Shown: in pieces, positions 8,053 to 15,676 of the stretch
Position numbering within the stretch: the first letter of the stretch is position 1
How the letters are laid out: every line of letters starts with the position of its first letter
NCBI RefSeq assembly: GCF_947496075.1
Contig: NZ_CANMBJ010000006.1
Span: forward strand, 729,001-793,000
Direction of reading: 5' to 3'
DNA: 64,000 bases
Origin: an uncultured Tateyamaria sp.
Lineage (GTDB): Bacteria > Pseudomonadota > Alphaproteobacteria > Rhodobacterales > Rhodobacteraceae
Notes under the pieces: model-generated
What the model was told of the DNA's origin: nothing
What the model saw: only the letters and a program-made list of their open reading frames with translations
The model's database searches: none
Translations under genes and position numbers: made by a program

Positions 8053-8523
8053 ATGCGTCTATCAATGCATGTTCATGCATCGCTTAATCCCGCAGGGAGC
8101 CAAATCATCACAAATCTTATCCAGATCGTTTATGTGTCACAGCCGTTTGGGTTCGACGAGCCGACACTGGCAGGAATTTTGCTAGATGCCAGACGCTGTA
8201 ATAAGCGGGATGACGTGACTGGCGCGTTGGTTTGTCGACATGACATCTACCTTCAACTGCTAGAAGGTCCGGAAGATGCAGTGCGCGCAGCCTATGCACG
8301 GATTTGTCGCGATGATCGTCATGCTGGGGTCAAAGAACTCCTGAATCTCAAGATACAAAGTCGATTGTTTGCAAGTTGGGCGATGCTTCATGATCCTGCG
8401 AAGACTTGGATTTGGACGGAAGAAGAGATCGCAGATGCGGCACTTGATCGCGCAGAACCAGCAGAAATCATAAAAGTATTCAAAGACCTATCGGATCGAT
8501 CCGGGAAACCGGCTGTGCATTGA
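8053..8523 (+). CDS. BLUF-domain blue-light sensor, stand-alone
   Basis: This is about 156 residues from ATG 8053; GTG 8047 and ATG 8065 are alternatives. The BLUF domain starts at about residue 25 with IQIVYVS (flavin-contact Tyr), followed by RRCNKRDDVTGAL (conserved Asn), YLQLLEG (conserved Gln) and FASWAM (Trp-x-Met). All key flavin-site residues are therefore present. There is no output domain, so it belongs to the short BLUF class that signals through a partner protein. A GGGAG lies inside the frame at about 8095, 8 bases before two ATC codons, and a 16-bp palindrome covers 8065-8080, so the true start is uncertain. The next gene, 47 bases on, is a 2OG oxygenase. Confidence 0.85.
   Translation: MRLSMHVHASLNPAGSQIITNLIQIVYVSQPFGFDEPTLAGILLDARRCNKRDDVTGALVCRHDIYLQLLEGPEDAVRAAYARICRDDRHAGVKELLNLKIQSRLFASWAMLHDPAKTWIWTEEEIADAALDRAEPAEIIKVFKDLSDRSGKPAVH
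8065..8080. promoter_or_regulatory. 16-bp palindrome ATGCATG-TT-CATGCAT
   Basis: This is a perfect 7-bp inverted repeat with a 2-base centre, overlapping the possible start region of the BLUF gene. If translation begins further downstream this would be an operator or UTR hairpin. Unproven. Confidence 0.3.
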
Positions 8524-8569
8524 TGCAGACCCTTCTCGCATCCACGCAGACGCGAACCATGATTTGTAA

Positions 8570-9133
8570 ATGGTGGGCGGAATGATGGGTGTGCACTCAG
8601 TGCCCGATGCGTTTACGACGTGGGAATGTGATCGCATTGTTGCGGCAATCGCCAAAATGCCCGCCGACGAGGCGCTGCTTGTGGGCCGCAATCGGGATCA
8701 CAATTTGCGTAATGCGGAACTCCTTTGGATGGACGATGTCGGAGACCTCAGCTGGGTGATGACCCGGTTGATTGAGCTTGTTAGTCATTCTAACAACCAA
8801 CAGTTTGATTTCGACGTGCGTGAATTTGCGGAAAGCCCGCAAATTGCCAGTTATGATGCGGCCAAAGAGGGACATTTTGCATGGCATTCTGACATTGGTC
8901 ATGGTCCCGCTGCCGGTAAAAGAAAGCTCACACTTGTTCTTCAATTGAGCAATCCTGACACCTACGACGGGGGTGACCTGGAAGTCAGGCCAAGTGCTCA
9001 AGTCCTCTTGGCCAATCGGGCGCAGGGATCAGTGAGTGTGTTTCCTAGCTTTGTGCTGCATCAAGTAACGCCGATCAAGCGGGGCATTCGGCGTTCGCTG
9101 ACCGTCTGGGCGCATGGCCCACCGTTTCGCTGA
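8570..9133 (+). CDS. 2OG-Fe(II) oxygenase, PKHD/prolyl-hydroxylase type
   Basis: The 187 residues (from ATG 8570, or 8582 with GGGCGGA close upstream) show the double-stranded beta-helix iron triad: FAWHSDIGHG (His and Asp), FPSFVLHQVTPI (distal His) and RGIRRSLTVWAHGP (Arg that binds 2-oxoglutarate). DGGDLEV is typical of the PiuC/PKHD hydroxylase branch. The enzyme would hydroxylate a protein or small-molecule substrate using O2 and 2-oxoglutarate in the cytoplasm. It follows the BLUF gene by 46 bases on the same strand, so co-transcription is possible. Confidence 0.85.
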   Translation: MVGGMMGVHSVPDAFTTWECDRIVAAIAKMPADEALLVGRNRDHNLRNAELLWMDDVGDLSWVMTRLIELVSHSNNQQFDFDVREFAESPQIASYDAAKEGHFAWHSDIGHGPAAGKRKLTLVLQLSNPDTYDGGDLEVRPSAQVLLANRAQGSVSVFPSFVLHQVTPIKRGIRRSLTVWAHGPPFR

Positions 9134-9544
9134 AGGCGGCTCGAAGAGGTCAAGTGCTAGAAACCACCGGCTCTGTTTGAAAATGGGTCACGTCAGCTAG
9201 CATTGCAAATTAGGCGCTAGGCGACTATGTAGGAGATACAAAGTTGTGGTCTTCTTCGGCAAGGCGCATCGTCTGCCAAAATTAGCTGCAATTATCTATC
9301 ACCAAAATTCGATTGCCACATGCCGGAACAGGGATTTGGCGCTTGGGACGGTTGCCGGCTGATTGCGCACGACCACGTCGCTCATGCGTCATGTTTTTCC
9401 GACCTAGCGGCCGGGCGGACCAGCGATTTGCGCCCGGGCATTGAGTACGAGTCGTCAATAAATCGACCTCGAAACGGCTCTGACAAAATGTCTTGTCAGC
9501 GCAACAAACAGTGAGGCGGCGCTTTCTCCGTCATAGGATCAAAA
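9134..9544. other. Intergenic stretch with hairpin upstream of 9545
   Basis: No frame here looks coding; the 64-codon frame at 9320 lacks motifs. A perfect 7-bp hairpin, CTGACAA-n6-TTGTCAG, lies at 9480-9499, 45 bases before the next ATG, and may be a regulatory or UTR structure. Confidence 0.4.
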
Positions 9545-9898
9545 ATGACTTTTCCTGACTGGACGAAACCCGGCATCTACGGTGCTTTGGGTGGCGCGAT
9601 TGCGGTTTCTATAATTGGCTTCACTTGGGGTGGCTGGACAACAAGCAGCAACGCCCAAACCATGGCGCAGGACCTCGCATCTGAGGAAGTGACTTTGGCG
9701 ATGGTTCCGGTGTGCCTCAACCTGTCGGCGGCTGATCCAGAGCGCACACAGAAGCTCGCAGCTCTACAAGAGATTTCTGGCTTCGGGCGTCGCACTGCGA
9801 TGATGGAAACGGGCTGGGCGACCTACCCAGGCTCAGATACGCCGGACCGTGACCTTGCAGACGCTTGTCTTGCGGGGCTTGAATTGGATGGATCATAG
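9545..9898 (+). CDS. Conserved-looking small membrane-anchored protein
   Basis: The 117 residues carry one N-terminal transmembrane segment (about 10-30, YGALGGAIAVSIIGFTWGGW). The soluble part holds two Cys residues (PVCLNL and DACLAG). The pattern matches small roseobacter proteins I have no name for. It precedes the Cys-repeat protein by 46 bases on the same strand, so both may act at the cell envelope. Function unknown. Confidence 0.6.
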   Translation: MTFPDWTKPGIYGALGGAIAVSIIGFTWGGWTTSSNAQTMAQDLASEEVTLAMVPVCLNLSAADPERTQKLAALQEISGFGRRTAMMETGWATYPGSDTPDRDLADACLAGLELDGS

Positions 9899-9944
9899 AT
9901 CAAAAGCCCCGCTGCAATCGTCGCAATCAGCTTGCGGGACGCCT

Positions 9945-10715
9945 ATGTTGAAGGAAGCCCATATTCTTTGGGTCCTTTTCATGGGCCCCGTTATTGCTCT
10001 GCTACTCTTTGCAATGCCGGCCATTGCCCAAATCATGCCGGAAAACGCCAGCGCAAAGAGCTATGGCGACGGTTGGGAATGCAACGTTGGGTACCGCGCG
10101 ATCGACGAGACCTGTGCAGCTATTGTGGTCCCCGAAAACGCCTATGAGACAAACCGCACCTATGGATCCGGCTGGGAATGTCATCACGGATTTCGCAAGG
10201 TCGATGAAACAGCCTGCGTTGCAGTGGTTGTCCCTGATGGTGGGTTCCTAGACCCTTCAGGCGAACGCTGGCGCTGCCTGCGCGGATTTCTCAAAGTCGA
10301 CGATGCTTGCCAAGAGGTCGTCGTGCCTGAAAATGCCTATCTGGTGGATGGAACCTATGGGTCTGCGTGGGTATGCGAACGCGGGTTCGAGCAGGTGGAT
10401 GACAGTTGCTCCGCAATCGCGGTCCCGGTCAACGGATATCTAAACGGGTCCCGCTACGGTCAACCCTGGTCATGCGAACGTGGGTTTTTCGAACAAGACG
10501 GTCTTTGCGAGGCCGTCGATATCCCGGAATTCGCATATTTCGACGGTGCATCTTACGGCGAGGGATGGAAATGCCAGCGGGGGTATGAAGTTTCAGGTGA
10601 AGGATGCGAAGCGATTAACATGCCCGCCAACGCCCATCTCGACAGGTCTGGGAACCGTTGGGAATGCAACCGGAACTTCCAAAAGTCCAAGGGTCTGTGC
10701 GTTCTCAGGAATTGA
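9945..10715 (+). CDS. Exported protein of seven Cys-pair repeats
   Basis: The start at ATG 9945 gives 256 residues with a signal peptide/TM segment (about 7-27, ending AIAQ); the longer frame from 9849 overlaps the previous gene. The rest is seven tandem repeats of about 33 residues, each reading [IV]P-x-N-A-x5-YG-x-W-x-C-x2-GF-x4-D-x2-C-x-[AE]-V. Each repeat has two Cys 13-15 apart, so one disulfide per repeat is likely. The fold is not one I can name. It lies upstream of the DUF1611/racemase pair in the same orientation with a 70-base gap. A role in binding or in the envelope is inference. Confidence 0.75.
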   Translation: MLKEAHILWVLFMGPVIALLLFAMPAIAQIMPENASAKSYGDGWECNVGYRAIDETCAAIVVPENAYETNRTYGSGWECHHGFRKVDETACVAVVVPDGGFLDPSGERWRCLRGFLKVDDACQEVVVPENAYLVDGTYGSAWVCERGFEQVDDSCSAIAVPVNGYLNGSRYGQPWSCERGFFEQDGLCEAVDIPEFAYFDGASYGEGWKCQRGYEVSGEGCEAINMPANAHLDRSGNRWECNRNFQKSKGLCVLRN

Positions 10716-10785
10716 ACGCCGCGCACCGCGAGATCCACATCAATATCCTGTCGAGCAACAGTCTCGCCACCAAAAGGAAGATACG

Positions 10786-11976
10786 ATGAAATCCGAAATC
10801 CAAACGGTAGATACCGTTCGCCGTCCCGCAAGGGGCGCCCAAACGCCCCCCGTGATCCTTAACGCACCAGCACAATCATCTTCGCTCACTCAAATCCCGA
10901 CAGCAGTTGTCTACTGCGAAGGTAACTTTGCTAAAATTGACGGTAAGACGGCCAACGGCCTTGTACGCCATTCAGAGGCCTACAGGATTGTTTCGGTCAT
11001 CGACAGCACCTGTAGCGACGAGAACGCCGGGCGGGTTCTTGATGACGTGATCAACGATATACCAATCCTCGAGAGCCTGAACATCGCTATCGCCCGCGAA
11101 TCCTCCGTACCTGATACTTTCATCTACGGCATGGCCCCCTCAACAGGGCGGCTTTCGAATGTCGATCGTGGTGTCGTGCTAGATGCGATCGCGCGCGGTA
11201 TGAACATCGTCAGTGGCCTGCATGAATACCTCAGTGACGATCCCGAAATTGCACAAGCCGCATTGGACAGACAGGTCACCATCCGCGACATCCGCAAACC
11301 CAAGAGCAGCAAAAACATGCGCTTGTTCGACGGCAGTGTCGCGGACGTCAATGCGCTACGCATCGCTGTTCTGGGGACCGACTGCGCCATAGGAAAACGG
11401 ACCACTGCGACGGTCTTGGCACGCGCCCTCAACTCAAAGGGCATCAAGACTGTACTGGTTGGCACGGGTCAGACGGGCCTGATGCAAGGCGCAAAATATG
11501 GCGTGGCCATGGATGCCGTCCCGCCCCAATTCTGCTGCGGCGAACTTGAGGGTGCGATTGTCGCCGCCTCAGAGGCGGAACAACCCGATGTCATTTTGAT
11601 CGAGGGCCAAGGTGCGCTCAGCCATCCAGCGTTCTGTACATCGGCCTTTATCCTGCGCGGCAGCCAACCTGACGCCGTCATCCTTCAGCATGCCCCAAAA
11701 CGCAGCCATCGCTGCGATTTTCCCAATATGCCAATGCCCACCCCGACAAGCGAGATTGCTTTGATCGAGGCCTTTTCTGACACCAAGGTCATCGGCATCA
11801 CGCTCAACCACGAGGGGATGTCGGAAGCCGAGATCACGAATACGATTGCAGCCCAAAGCAAGAAACTTGAGCTGCCCGTCACTGACGCGCTTAGCAGACC
11901 AGCGGCGCATTTGCTGGCGATGGTTGCTGCGGCCTATCCTGGCCTGCAGCAAGGAACACCCGTGGCCGCGATTTGA
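10786..11976 (+). CDS. DUF1611/DgcN-like P-loop protein
   Basis: This gives 396 residues from ATG 10786, preceded by AAAGGAAG; the ORF from 10480 extends into the previous gene. An N-terminal Rossmann-like part (about 45-190) is followed by the P-loop domain with LGTDCAIGKRTTA (Walker A variant), VLVGTGQTGLMQG and LIEGQGALSHP, all diagnostic of DUF1611. The family includes DgcN, reported as a D-glutamate N-acetyltransferase that works with a partner enzyme. Here the partner slot is a PLP racemase whose start overlaps this stop, so a D-amino-acid pathway is a fair inference, though the substrate is not shown. Confidence 0.8.
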   Translation: MKSEIQTVDTVRRPARGAQTPPVILNAPAQSSSLTQIPTAVVYCEGNFAKIDGKTANGLVRHSEAYRIVSVIDSTCSDENAGRVLDDVINDIPILESLNIAIARESSVPDTFIYGMAPSTGRLSNVDRGVVLDAIARGMNIVSGLHEYLSDDPEIAQAALDRQVTIRDIRKPKSSKNMRLFDGSVADVNALRIAVLGTDCAIGKRTTATVLARALNSKGIKTVLVGTGQTGLMQGAKYGVAMDAVPPQFCCGELEGAIVAASEAEQPDVILIEGQGALSHPAFCTSAFILRGSQPDAVILQHAPKRSHRCDFPNMPMPTPTSEIALIEAFSDTKVIGITLNHEGMSEAEITNTIAAQSKKLELPVTDALSRPAAHLLAMVAAAYPGLQQGTPVAAI

Positions 11977-13094
11977 ACTGCCCACGCATAGAAGTTGATC
12001 TGCGCAAATTGCGGCACAACACACGAACAGTTGTCGAGCGCTTGAAAGGGCGTGGCATTCGGGTGACTGCGGTGACCAAAGCGGTATGTGGGCATCCGGC
12101 CATGGCACAGGCCATGCTTGACGGCGGCATCGAGGGCTTGGCTGAGGCGCGTTTGAGCAATGTGAAGCGGTTGCGCCAGGCTGGCATGACTTGTCCGATC
12201 ACCTTGATCAGAACACCAATGTTGAGCCAGGTCGATGACATCGTGCAGGTCTGTGAGGCGAGCTACAACACAGAGATACCTGTGATCGCAGCATTGGCCG
12301 CTGCTGCACTCCGGCAAAACACGGCTCACGGCATCATCTTGATGGCCGAAATGGGTGACCTGCGCGAAGGGATCATGCCACAAGACATTGGATATGTAGG
12401 ACAGCAAGTCGTGGACATGCCCGGTGTGGCGCTGAAAGGCATCGGTGCCAACTTCGCCTGTCTGAGCGGCATGGCCCCTAGCGCGACAAAAATGCAGGCC
12501 CTGACTTCGCTTGCCAATAAAGTCGAGGGGCAGTGTGGCCCGTTCCTTGAGACGGTATCTGGCGGCAACTCTGCAAATTTGCCTTGGGCGTTCGGCTCGC
12601 GCGCTACCGGCCGGATTAACGATCTGCGCATTGGCGAAGCCATACTGCTTGGCATGGATCCGATCACAGGAGATCAGATTGGTGGTTTGTTTCGAGACAC
12701 CTTCACGCTTGTCGCCGAAGTGATCGAAACCGACACCAAGACAGTGAACCCACTCTTAGGCACCGCGGATCACGCACCGGCAATAATTCGGCTCGTTCCT
12801 ACCACCTCAGAAACGACAAGGATCATTCTTGCCCTTGGAAACCAAGACGTGGATGTGGCGGGGCTTTCGATGCCTGCTGGCAGTACACTTGTCGGTGCGA
12901 CAAGCGATCATCTCGTCATTGGCACGACAGATCAGAAGCTCCGCGTTGGATCGGAAATGCAGTTTCGGATGAACTATAGCGCATTGATGCGCGCCATGGC
13001 CGCGCCTGACATTCAAACGAATCTACACAATGACCGGCCTCGGTCGCAGGTAAACGATGCCCATGGTCCAAAGAAACACCTGGCATTGGTTTGA
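11973..13094 (+). CDS. Alanine/ornithine racemase family PLP enzyme
   Basis: The 373-residue fold-type III enzyme has its N-terminal strand PRIEVDLRKLRHNTR and the Schiff-base Lys in VTAVTKAVCGHP. MAEMGDLREGI and VSGGNSANLPW mark the PLP-phosphate region, matching the YhfX/ornithine racemase branch rather than Alr. The frame opens with TTG overlapping the upstream TGA (TTGA), which suggests reinitiation and tight coupling. There is no better start nearby. It would interconvert L- and D-amino acids for use by the DgcN-like partner. The exact amino acid is unknown. Confidence 0.8.
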   Translation: MNCPRIEVDLRKLRHNTRTVVERLKGRGIRVTAVTKAVCGHPAMAQAMLDGGIEGLAEARLSNVKRLRQAGMTCPITLIRTPMLSQVDDIVQVCEASYNTEIPVIAALAAAALRQNTAHGIILMAEMGDLREGIMPQDIGYVGQQVVDMPGVALKGIGANFACLSGMAPSATKMQALTSLANKVEGQCGPFLETVSGGNSANLPWAFGSRATGRINDLRIGEAILLGMDPITGDQIGGLFRDTFTLVAEVIETDTKTVNPLLGTADHAPAIIRLVPTTSETTRIILALGNQDVDVAGLSMPAGSTLVGATSDHLVIGTTDQKLRVGSEMQFRMNYSALMRAMAAPDIQTNLHNDRPRSQVNDAHGPKKHLALV

Positions 13095-13143
13095 CCGACA
13101 GTGTTGGGGCCCGGCAAAGAGAAATCAAAGAGGAAATTATCAC

Positions 13144-13335
13144 TTGGCAAAACTAACAAAAACAAGCGTGTTCAAGGCTCAAGCTCCCAATGCCGAACCA
13201 CCATTGGACAAGACAACCCGCATCGTTCGCAAGATGGTCGAAGAAGAGGCCGAGCAGCGCCAAGCCAAGAACGACCGTCTTCGCAACGCGCGCCTTGAAC
13301 GAGAAGCTAACACTCCGACAAAGCCGTCGCGTTAG
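13144..13335 (+). CDS. Small basic/acidic helical protein, unknown
   Basis: A TTG at 13144 lies 9 bases after AGAGGAAA and begins 63 residues, (M)AKLTKTSVFKAQAPNAEPP. The middle, TTRIVRKMVEEEAEQRQAK, is a strongly charged helix. The upstream part of the open frame overlaps the racemase and is not convincing. It looks like a conserved small roseobacter protein, but no function is known to me. Confidence 0.5.
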   Translation: MAKLTKTSVFKAQAPNAEPPLDKTTRIVRKMVEEEAEQRQAKNDRLRNARLEREANTPTKPSR

Positions 13336-13441
13336 GGGCGTAGGAAAGGTTTAACCAAGGTGACCACATCGCGACAACCCAGGTTTTGCCCGCATCTTTC
13401 AATCTGCTTGAGCGACCGGACACACCAGAAGGAATTTGCCA

Positions 13442-13723
13442 ATGACGCACGCAGACGAGAGCACAACAAAAGTTCACTATATCTGTCAGACATACGTGGA
13501 ACAGAAGCCAGGGCGCGACGGGCACACGAGCCTGAAGATTGGCAAACAATTTCAGTATTCCACGGCAGCAGATGCTCAGAATAGAGCGGAACGGGAAGCC
13601 CAGTCCGAGGATTGTGCCGGTGCCGATGCCTATATGATTAGTGAAGACCCAGTCAGTGGTGAGGTCGGATCACCGAGCTTCCTTGTCAGGCTCGGGAATG
13701 TCCCGGAAACCGATGACTACTAG
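13442..13723 (+). CDS. Small hypothetical protein, 93 residues
   Basis: ATG 13442 follows AGAAGGA with a normal spacer. The protein (MTHADESTTKVHYICQTYVE...) is acidic, with two Cys and no signal peptide; SLKIGKQFQYSTAADAQNRAER suggests a compact alpha/beta fold. It is the last gene of this same-strand run before repeat copy B. Function unknown. Confidence 0.55.
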   Translation: MTHADESTTKVHYICQTYVEQKPGRDGHTSLKIGKQFQYSTAADAQNRAEREAQSEDCAGADAYMISEDPVSGEVGSPSFLVRLGNVPETDDY

Positions 13724-13811
13724 CACTATGCTTATGGCTTGGGATCGTCCACGACGCATCTCACGACCATTGGCCGAGTTCGTCCGCAGTACAAATCGAG
13801 CATGCGCAGCG

Positions 13812-13879
13812 AATGGCAGCAGTGCGGGCTGCGACCGCAGCATTCAATGATCACGCCGAAGGTCCGGTATGGGCCGTTG
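13812..13879 (+). repeat. 68-bp dispersed repeat, copy B
   Basis: It begins AATGGC, has the core GGGCTGC-GACC-GCAGCATT (perfect 5-bp hairpin stem) and ends TATGGGCCGTTG. It lies just left of the AT-rich gene at 14017, which has copy C on its right. Confidence 0.75.
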
Positions 13880-14016
13880 AAACGCTCGCATCCCCAATTT
13901 GATCACGTCTTTCATTTGCTGCAGGTTACCCAAGATGATTACTTAGGTTTTCCATCATCAACAAAATGATATGACTATACGCAACCAAACAAACTATACT
14001 CTTGGTAAGGACATCC

Positions 14017-14775
14017 ATGAGCAACCTTGTAGAATTCTTGGATGCCCCAGAAAACTCACACGCAAAAGAATCTATCTTGATGAACAAGCTTTTCTTGGAC
14101 ATCAAAACCAGTGCTGCCAAGCGAGGCTACTACCTCAACACCTATTTTGACACAGTAGATCATGATGGATTTGACGTCATTTTTGATGACCACGATGCCT
14201 TGATCAAAACGCAACTGAAGTCAGTTCGCTCCGATGCAAAAACGAATAAGTGGGCCATTAAGAAGAGTGTTCTACGACCTTCAATCGAGGCTGCCGAGAA
14301 CCTTGGTTTTGAGTTTTCTCCCGAAGGACTAGGTGTCGGCGGCGGAGCACTGCTAATGAAATATGGTGAGTTGGACGGGAGTATTGTCGCTGATTACTAT
14401 TACACCGATGCATACATATTGTCCGCTTTCCATCACGATGTGATCCGTCGCAAACATGCCTCTAGCCGCAAAGCGTTAAAAACATGCCTCGCAGGTTTGC
14501 GTAGCGGTGTTGGATCAAAGTTTCTGTCGGTACCTAAATCAGCCTTTCTAAAGGCAAAGGATACAGATCACCTCTTGGCACTTATGTGCTTGCATGGCCC
14601 AACGAGCTCTTTTTGGCCTGGAAATTTAGCAAAACTCGCTTCATATGAAGGAGGCCTAAAGGCTGCAAACGAACTCCCATCGCCGCCAAACAAATTGAGG
14701 AAATTCATCTGGGACGAAATTTCAGAATTGACTGATGAGCCAAAGCTAACTCACGGAAGCTTTGAAGAAGAGTAG
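14017..14775 (+). CDS. AT-rich orphan, possible PD-(D/E)xK nuclease fold
   Basis: This gives 252 residues from ATG 14017, with TAAGGA six bases upstream. Around residues 45-70, the run HDGFDVIFDDHDALIKTQLK has the Asp-strand-turn-strand-QxK spacing seen in restriction-endonuclease-like folds, where the Glu of (D/E)xK is sometimes Gln. The remainder is mixed alpha/beta with no family I recognise. Base composition is visibly lower in GC than its neighbours. It sits alone between two copies of the 68-bp repeat, which points to acquisition. A defence or DNA-processing role is a guess only. Confidence 0.5.
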   Translation: MSNLVEFLDAPENSHAKESILMNKLFLDIKTSAAKRGYYLNTYFDTVDHDGFDVIFDDHDALIKTQLKSVRSDAKTNKWAIKKSVLRPSIEAAENLGFEFSPEGLGVGGGALLMKYGELDGSIVADYYYTDAYILSAFHHDVIRRKHASSRKALKTCLAGLRSGVGSKFLSVPKSAFLKAKDTDHLLALMCLHGPTSSFWPGNLAKLASYEGGLKAANELPSPPNKLRKFIWDEISELTDEPKLTHGSFEEE

Positions 14776-14898
14776 ACAAAAAAGCTTGACCCAGAGGACA
14801 CCATTGGTGGGAAGTCGACTACGAGGATTGCTCGATTTGTCTTTAACTTTGTCCTACGCGCCGGCCATGGACGCCCCAAGACTGTTGTGGAATGTACG

Positions 14899-14966
14899 AA
14901 CGGCGGCTTTGCGGAAGCTGCACCGCAGCGACCCGCCCAAATGTGAGAGTCCGGTTTGGGCCGTCT
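14899..14966 (+). repeat. 68-bp dispersed repeat, copy C
   Basis: It begins AACGGC, has the core AAGCTGC-ACC-GCAGCGA with a 3-base rather than 4-base loop, and ends TTTGGGCCGTCT. Small compensating indels keep the total at 68 bases. A further TTTGGGCC at about 14981 may be a second remnant. Confidence 0.65.
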
Positions 14967-15074
14967 CCCTCGTCGTGATTTGGGCCCTCCAATAAAATGC
15001 CGTGGTTGCTCCGATTGCGGCATCAAGCCCACCCCCCCCAAGCTATTGCAACGCAACGAAAGTCGGTTGTGAAG

Positions 15075-15102
15075 GCCCCTCGCCAGTTGAATGACGAGGG
15101 GC
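15075..15102. terminator. Hairpin downstream of the GNAT pseudogene
   Basis: GCCCCTCG-n12-CGAGGGGC is a perfect 8-bp stem located just past the minus-strand GNAT stop. There is no clear T tract, so factor-independent termination is uncertain. Confidence 0.45.
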
Positions 15103-15109
15103 GTGCGGT

Positions 15110-15573
15110 TCAAAGAACCTTGCAGAAGGTTACCTTGTCGTCTCCGTCAGCCCAAAAGTCGCGGATGCGGGCTTCTTCTTTGTAGCCATTTTGGGCGTAG
15201 AACTTGCGTGTGAGGGCGAAGTCCTCTGTTCCGGATGTATCCACGATTAGAATACGTTGCCCTTTGTCCTTTAGGTGCCGCTCTGTGGCAGCGACCGCGC
15301 CGCTCCAAGCCGCTTGCCTTGCAGGTCCGGACGCACACCGAGAGCAAGCATGTTCCAGGTCCCATCAGCAAAATCCTCGGGGACCGTGTAGCAAAAGCCC
15401 ACAGCTTCATCTTTGCTGTGGCACGTCAGCCAAAACGCCTCGGTTTCGCCTGCCGATGAAGGGGTCAGCATATCTGGAAGCATCTCGCTCGGGAAAAGCT
15501 CAGTTCCGTCCAGCACGGCTTGCAGCCCAACAATATCGGCGGTTGATGTGGGTTTGATGATTGGATTTGTCAT
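15110..15573 (-). pseudogene. GNAT acetyltransferase, frameshifted
   Basis: From ATG 15573 the frame reads MTNPIIKPTSTADIVGLQAV and reaches the acetyl-CoA motif LGVRPDLQGKRLGA, then meets an early stop. One base step away the minus strand resumes GAVAATERHLKDKGQRIL and runs to a natural C-terminus (RKFYAQNGYKEEARIRDFW...) ending at 15110. The two halves make one normal-length GNAT (about 153 residues) if one base is restored near 15300. Either a recent frameshift or a read error explains this. The substrate is unknown. Confidence 0.8.
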
Positions 15574-15676
15574 TCTCTGGATGTCCTTATCGGTTGTTGT
15601 ATCGAAGTTGAATGGAGCGGAGCGGCGTGGGACACTTCCGCAGCGCCGTCCGAGATCAATCGCAGCCTTGCAAGCT

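Larger units (their letters stand above)
14776..15109. other. Intergenic stretch with repeat copy C and terminator
   Basis: No coding frame is supported. The stretch holds the 68-bp repeat copy C (14899-14966) and, at the right edge, a perfect 8-bp hairpin next to the GNAT pseudogene. Confidence 0.6.

Noticed and set aside
7842-8087. 81-codon plus-strand frame before the BLUF gene
   Set aside because: There is no ribosome site, composition is rich in Arg/Cys/Trp, it overlaps the BLUF start region, and no motif is present.
9320-9514. 64-codon plus-strand frame
   Set aside because: There is no motif or clear ribosome site, and it lies in a spacer with atypical composition.
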